Assembly (NCBI GenBank): GCA_030849075.1
Contig: JASAOO010003402.1
Coordinates: 1 to 55,202 of the forward strand
Direction of reading: 5' to 3'
DNA: 55,202 nucleotides
Source: Zelonia costaricensis
Taxonomy: Eukaryota; Euglenozoa; Kinetoplastea; Trypanosomatida; Trypanosomatidae
This document shows, in pieces, positions 50,710 through 55,202 of this stretch. The position numbers and the translations under genes are program-made. Position 1 is the stretch's first letter. Every line of letters begins with the position of its first letter. The notes beneath the pieces were generated by a model, which searched no databases, had not been told where the DNA came from, and was given only the letters and a program-made list of their open reading frames with translations.

Positions 50710-51450
50710 ATGAAGTGTGTTGCTCGCTTGAATCCTCTTCCAATGCGGATGACCGGCTTAGGGAGTTTAGAGGTGCGTGTGTGTATGTGCGGGTGTGTGT
50801 CTGACTGGCAAGAACGTCATGGCCTTTCACCGCGTCCCCCTGATCTCTTCTCTCCTTCTTACTTGGGCTGCCGTGTCTGCTGCACATCGAGGCTGCTGTT
50901 GCGCAATGTGTGTCTGTCTGTCTGTGTCTGTGTGTTTGTGTGTGTGTGTGTGTGATGAGCAAGGAGGGACGATTGAGGAATAAGAAGGGACATCAGCGCT
51001 CTCGAATTCTTTCTCGTTCCTTCCCCCCCCCCCCCCACATCGCGCTCCTCCAAACGGTTTCACAAGGTGCGACATGAAGACACGAATGCAGCACGTCCAC
51101 GTCACCTCGCATTTCTGCCGTGCGCAATCCGCAAAGGGGGTATCAGCACTCTTCTCGTGCATATCCCTATGTGTGTGTGCGTGTGTATGTGTCTCTTCAG
51201 TTGTCGCAACACACACGCCGTCGGCACATCAACCACCGCCCTCTAGGCGAACACGGCGAGGGTTGGGGCCGCGTTACCTTCTTTCTTCTTCTTTGAAGGC
51301 AACGGAGACGTGCGCGTACTCGGCGCCCGCGCTGACGGTGCAGGTGCTGCACGCCAAGGGGGCTGCCTCTACCTCCCTCGAGCGCCACATTGCCACTACC
51401 TCTACCTTCCTTCCTCCCCCCTCCTCTTCTCTCTCCGCACTCGTCGTTGG

Positions 51451-51564
<114 letters not shown>

Positions 51565-51778
51565 CGCTCGAATGCCACGCCAGTTGGCTCGCCGTCTCAC
51601 GCGTACCACCTCCCTCCCCCCTCTTCCCCGCTCCTCTCTCTCTTCACACAGTCGCCGCGGCTTCCTATACCTCCCACGTCCACACGTCCATACCCACACA
51701 CGCACACACGCGCCTCCCACTCGACCCGATTGCGATTTCTTAAAGGAGGTGCGTCTGAGTAGCCAGTGTACGCCTGCG

Positions 51779-51823
51779 CGCCTACCTCCCCTCCCCTCTC
51801 TCTGCCTGTGTGCGCTGCGACAG
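51779..51823 (+). promoter_or_regulatory. Polypyrimidine tract and predicted spliced-leader acceptor, gene 10
   Basis: A C/T tract at 51779-51807 is followed by the first AG at 51822-51823, giving a 5' UTR of about 111 nt. It also excludes the in-frame upstream ATG at 51074. Confidence 0.5.
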
Positions 51824-51934
51824 TTGTCAGCCGCCTTCACGTTCACGTCCTCTGCTCCTCGATACCCACCCACACACATACACATACCCACCGCGTCACT
51901 CAGGACCCCCCCCCTCACCTCACCTACGTCCGTC

Positions 51935-52909
51935 ATGCGTGCAGTGCTGCGCTCCAAGGTGGTGGTGGTCGCCCTCGTGGTGGCCACCTCGCTCTGCCTC
52001 ACGGCCCGCGCGGATGGTCCTATCACGCCGGCGCAGTGTTACATCATCAACCCCCAGCCGACGGTGACGAGCTGCAGTGCCTACCTGCCTCCGATTATCG
52101 ACGTGTATGGCTCGCTGCCGTACGACACGGTGTCTGCGTACAGCGACTGCGTGAAGGAGCGCTGCGTGTGCACCGGTGCCGCGGTCAGCACCGACATCAC
52201 GACAAGCGGTATCTACTGCAACAGCAGCGGCTGGGAGGAGAGCGGGTACACAACCTGCAACGTCTTCAACCACTGCTTCGTGAACTTCTGGCAGTGCATG
52301 AACCGCGCCCTGTACACCCGCTACCTCGGCGACCGCGCCGACTTCTCAACCATCGAGACAGACATCATGACCGACATCATCACGCACGGCAACCGCCCGG
52401 GTGAGCCGTTCGAAATCACGGACGTGTACCGCTCGTGCCGCCTGAAGATGTGCGCCGCCGCGAACTCCCGCCAAAACTGCGGCCTCATCACGTGCCTGCC
52501 CAACTACACGCAGTGCGACGAGTTCATCCGCCCGCCGCCGCTGCCGTACACGCACCAGCTGTGCACGCAGGGGTGCCGCGCCGTGCTGCTCATGATGGGG
52601 CTCACCATCGCCGTGGTCGCCTGCTCCATCTGCTGCTTCGCGTGCTGCCCGGCCCGCGTCCGCATCGGGGAGCCGGTGATCAAGGATGAGGCGAGCGACA
52701 AGAAGATGACGTCCGGCTCGCACACAAACACGCAGCCGGACGCGGAGGAGCAGTATCAGGAGGAGGCCCACCGCGAGCCGCAGACGTCGCCGGAGCACCC
52801 CGCCACCACCACGAACCGCACTTATGGCTCCCCGCGCACGTCCACGACGGGCGCCGGTGCCCGCGTGCAGGCCGCCAACACGCAGCCGGAGCGCGCACCG
52901 TTCGATTGA
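51935..52909 (+). CDS. Cysteine-rich type I membrane (surface) protein, unknown family
   Basis: A 324-aa protein with a clear signal peptide (1-26, basic N-end, Val/Ala/Leu core, likely cleavage after TARA). The ectodomain (about 27-213) has 16 Cys, consistent with eight disulfides, and N-glycosylation sequons at Asn96 (NSS) and Asn190 (NYT). One membrane span follows at about 216-238. Five Cys (CSICCFACC) lie at its cytoplasmic end, as in palmitoylated proteins. The hydrophilic tail of about 85 residues is rich in Glu, Gln, Thr and Ser. The start is the first ATG after the predicted acceptor and is the one that yields a proper signal peptide. I recognise no family. A surface or flagellar-pocket receptor-like protein is a reasonable inference. 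The neighbouring SEC11 would process its signal peptide, but proximity is probably coincidental. Confidence 0.88.
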   Translation: MRAVLRSKVVVVALVVATSLCLTARADGPITPAQCYIINPQPTVTSCSAYLPPIIDVYGSLPYDTVSAYSDCVKERCVCTGAAVSTDITTSGIYCNSSGWEESGYTTCNVFNHCFVNFWQCMNRALYTRYLGDRADFSTIETDIMTDIITHGNRPGEPFEITDVYRSCRLKMCAAANSRQNCGLITCLPNYTQCDEFIRPPPLPYTHQLCTQGCRAVLLMMGLTIAVVACSICCFACCPARVRIGEPVIKDEASDKKMTSGSHTNTQPDAEEQYQEEAHREPQTSPEHPATTTNRTYGSPRTSTTGAGARVQAANTQPERAPFD

Positions 52910-53461
52910 GGTCCGCCGTTGGCTTCTTCGTCGCCGCACCATGCGCGCGTCCCGGGGCATACGCGCCGTCGCAGTGACCCTCCCCCACCCCCTTCCCTTT
53001 GCGATTTGTGTGAGCGGGGTTGAGGGGGCGGGCGGAAGGTGAGGTGAGGTGAGCGCTGTGCCGTGGCGGCGTGCAGGCGGTACATCGACCTCTCTCCCCC
53101 CCCCCCCCTCCCTCCCCACCCGTCCACTCGTAGCAATCGCCACAGTGGCCCCGGCGATCCCCACCATGGCCCTCCTCCCCGCCCTCTTCTTCATCTTCCC
53201 CCCTCCCCCTCCCCCTATCTTCATATCTACGTGACCGCGCTGACGCAGACAGATGCGAGAGCGCGCCTTCACTCCCCCCCCCCTCCCTCCCCACGTCACC
53301 CCACCGGATGGTCCAGGTTGATGTGAGGCCCCCCCCCCCTTCGCCGCCTGCAGTGCCGTCGTCTCGACGCACACTCGCCCCGCGCGGGGGGGGGGGTAAG
53401 GGTGGGTATCCCTCGTGCCCACCTCTTCTTGTGTAGTTCATCTTCTTGGTTGACGTGTGTA

Positions 53462-53484
53462 TGTGTGTGTGTGTGTGTGTGTGT
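53462..53484 (+). repeat. (GT)11 microsatellite
   Basis: A GT tract about 550 nt after the stop of gene 10, further from its gene than the other post-stop tracts. Confidence 0.9.
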
Positions 53485-54655
53485 GGCTGTGTGGGCGATG
53501 AGTAGTGGTGTTCAGTCTTCTTCTTCTCTTCGCTTCTCTGCCTTTCACTGCCTTGTGGTTGTCTGGATGGCCCAGACTCGTGTTGTGGCGCACTCGCAGG
53601 CAGCTGCGAGGGGAGGGATCGAGAGAGGGAGGGAGGGGGAGGGTCTTGCGCAGGAGCGCCACGAGCTGGCGTTGTGGCGCTTACGGACATCGACGGCCTT
53701 GACACTCCTCCCCCCCCCCCACTCCCCCTCCCCCTCTCTGCCTCTCTTCCTTGGTCCACCGCTGATGCGCAAGTGTCCACGCGAAGAGGTGCACATCTGA
53801 CGTGCTGAGGCACCTCCACCTCCACCTCCCCCCCCGTCATCCGCTCCGCTAGCTGAACTCCGTCATCTTGTCTACCCGCTTCTTCGCCTTTCCTCTTTCT
53901 TCTTGTTTCTTTTGTCCTCATTTGCTTTGCCCTCATTGATGTCCTAGGCGAGTTTCCCGTATTGTGTGTGTGTGTACGTGTGTTTGTGTGTCTGTGTGGG
54001 CGGTGCATGACGGTGTTGTGCGTGGCGCTGACTGTCTTGTCATCGCGCAGCCGTCGTTCACCTTGTGCCGAGTTCTGGGTTGGGGAAAAACGGGGAATGC
54101 ACGTGACGGCTGCGCGACACCAATATCCGTGTCTGCACTAGGCCCCCCACCCCTTTCCCCGCTTCCTTGCGTGCGCCTCTCACGCTCCCTCCCTCATACA
54201 TGGCAGGGCAGAGAGGGGCGGCGCGAAGGCGACTCGACAGCTCAGGCGTGATAGAGTGCAGAGGAGCCGCGCGCGCCCAGACACAGTCCACCCCCACACA
54301 CACTCACGCACATGCACATGCACAGGTTCGTTGTTGCGTGTGACGCGTGTTGGTCGTCACACGTCTCTCTCTCTCTCTCCCCAGCACTCCCCTCTACTTC
54401 CCGCTCTCCCACGCGCGCATTGACGAGGCGGCGGTGTCCGACTGGCGCCAGTAGCCGGTGCGACACGACGTGCGCGAAAGACGTGCGACGGAGAATCGCG
54501 GGCTCTCCTCTACCAGAAGCAAGAGGGACCCGCACCCCGCACGCACACACCCACACACACATCCCCATGTCTTTGCCTCGAGGAGCAGCCGCAGCAGCAG
54601 ATGTAGTTCGCGTGCAACAGGGTCGGCTCGCAGCGCAGTGCCTCGCTTTCCCCAT

Positions 54656-54658
<3 letters not shown>

Positions 54659-54689
<31 letters not shown>
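54659..54689 (+). repeat. (TG)15 microsatellite
   Basis: An uninterrupted TG tract continued by imperfect GT sequence to about 54725. Confidence 0.92.
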
Positions 54690-54691
<2 letters not shown>

Positions 54692-54810
54692 CGATGTATG
54701 TGTGTGTATGTGTGTGTGTCTGTGTTGCCTGAACGGCCGCCTTCTCCTTCTCATCTCCTACATGCACGACTTGCATCGGCCACGCAAGACGCCCACTCCC
54801 TCCTCTTTCT

Positions 54811-54811
54811 C

Positions 54812-54840
<29 letters not shown>
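54811..54840 (+). repeat. (CA)15 microsatellite
   Basis: A CA tract continued by CACG repeats to about 54858. It is complementary to the TG tract at 54659-54689, 121 nt upstream. Confidence 0.92.
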
Positions 54841-54844
<4 letters not shown>

Positions 54845-55202
54845 GCACGCACGCACACATCGACGCACCCACTCACCGTTGTACTGTTGCCGTTTTCTTT
54901 CTTCTCCTTCTCGACACGGCCCCCCTCCCCCTCGAGCCCCTTTCTCGTTCTCTCTCCCCAAAGCACGTCGGTGTCTTGGTGATGCTCTCACTGCAGGTTC
55001 GTGAGTCGCTACGGGCGTGTCACACACGCTGTCTCTCCCCCTTCGCACACACACCTGTGCCCTTGTGTGCTTGTGCTTACGCGTTGATGGCGTCAGCGAC
55101 GGGACAAGCCCTGGTTCTCTCCTTTCACGTGCCGTGCTGGCTCCACCCCCCCCCCCCCGCGCATCGCGTCTACGCCGACCCCGTCCGCTTTCCATGACTC
55201 GT

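Larger units (their letters stand above)
52910..55202. other. Downstream non-coding region to window end
   Basis: 2.3 kb without a supportable gene. It holds GT tracts at 53462-53484, about 53963-53997 and 54659-54689, CA tracts at about 54293-54304 and 54811-54840, C runs (about 53096-53107 and 55145-55158), a G run at 53386-53396 and many pyrimidine tracts. An ATG at 55194 is open to the window edge, but only three codons are visible, so nothing can be said of it. Two GT-to-CA transitions fall here, which may mean a short undetected transcript lies between them. Confidence 0.55.

Noticed and set aside
53402..53800. 132-aa ORF after gene 10
   Set aside because: It contains a translated GT repeat and Pro/Ser runs from pyrimidine tracts; nothing protein-like.
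55194..55202. ATG open to the right edge as the start of another gene
   Set aside because: Only three codons are visible and no AG lies between the last pyrimidine tract and this ATG.

Overview
The window looks like nuclear chromosomal DNA from a trypanosomatid of the Leishmania/Crithidia/Leptomonas type. It is very GC-rich, and every convincing gene is an intronless ORF on the + strand. The genes are separated by 0.6-2.3 kb of non-coding sequence full of polypyrimidine tracts, C runs and (CA)n/(GT)n microsatellites. This is the layout of one directional (polycistronic) gene cluster matured by spliced-leader trans-splicing and coupled polyadenylation. No strand switch, promoter, tRNA/rRNA, transposon or CRISPR array was seen. 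I could not decide the genus from sequence alone.

Layout from left to right: a probable mitochondrial single-span membrane protein (1090-1743); a 2199-aa orphan (3221-9820); a 1928-aa coiled-coil protein (11512-17298); a 1333-aa divergent Beclin-1/ATG6 (17952-21953); a 1424-aa WDR17-like WD40 protein (23589-27863); a 2105-aa protein with two tandem copies of an undescribed domain and an RGG/RS-like tail (30150-36467); a 940-aa charged, probably nuclear protein (37267-40089); a 2450-aa helix-rich giant (41439-48791); the 180-aa catalytic subunit of ER signal peptidase, SEC11 (50079-50621); and a Cys-rich type I membrane protein (51935-52909). The last 2.3 kb has no gene I can support.

The genes share no evident pathway, as expected for a kinetoplastid transcription unit, where neighbours are co-transcribed but regulated after transcription. 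SEC11 and the adjacent signal-peptide-bearing surface protein are both secretory, and ATG6 is a membrane-trafficking/autophagy factor, but I would not call this a functional cluster.

The most unusual signals are non-coding. (1) (GT)n tracts tend to follow stop codons and (CA)n tracts tend to precede start codons, so flanks of neighbouring genes could pair in the pre-mRNA. (2) A nested inverted repeat at 10641-10788 has an 18-bp GT:CA outer arm enclosing a hairpin of 13 perfect bp plus more. (3) An 18-bp hairpin with a triloop covers the stop codon of the first gene. (4) There is a strong G-quadruplex motif at 28585-28619. Among proteins, the main points are the giant ATG6, the WDR17 assignment and the tandem-domain protein. 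All identifications come from reading motifs by eye; no database search was run.
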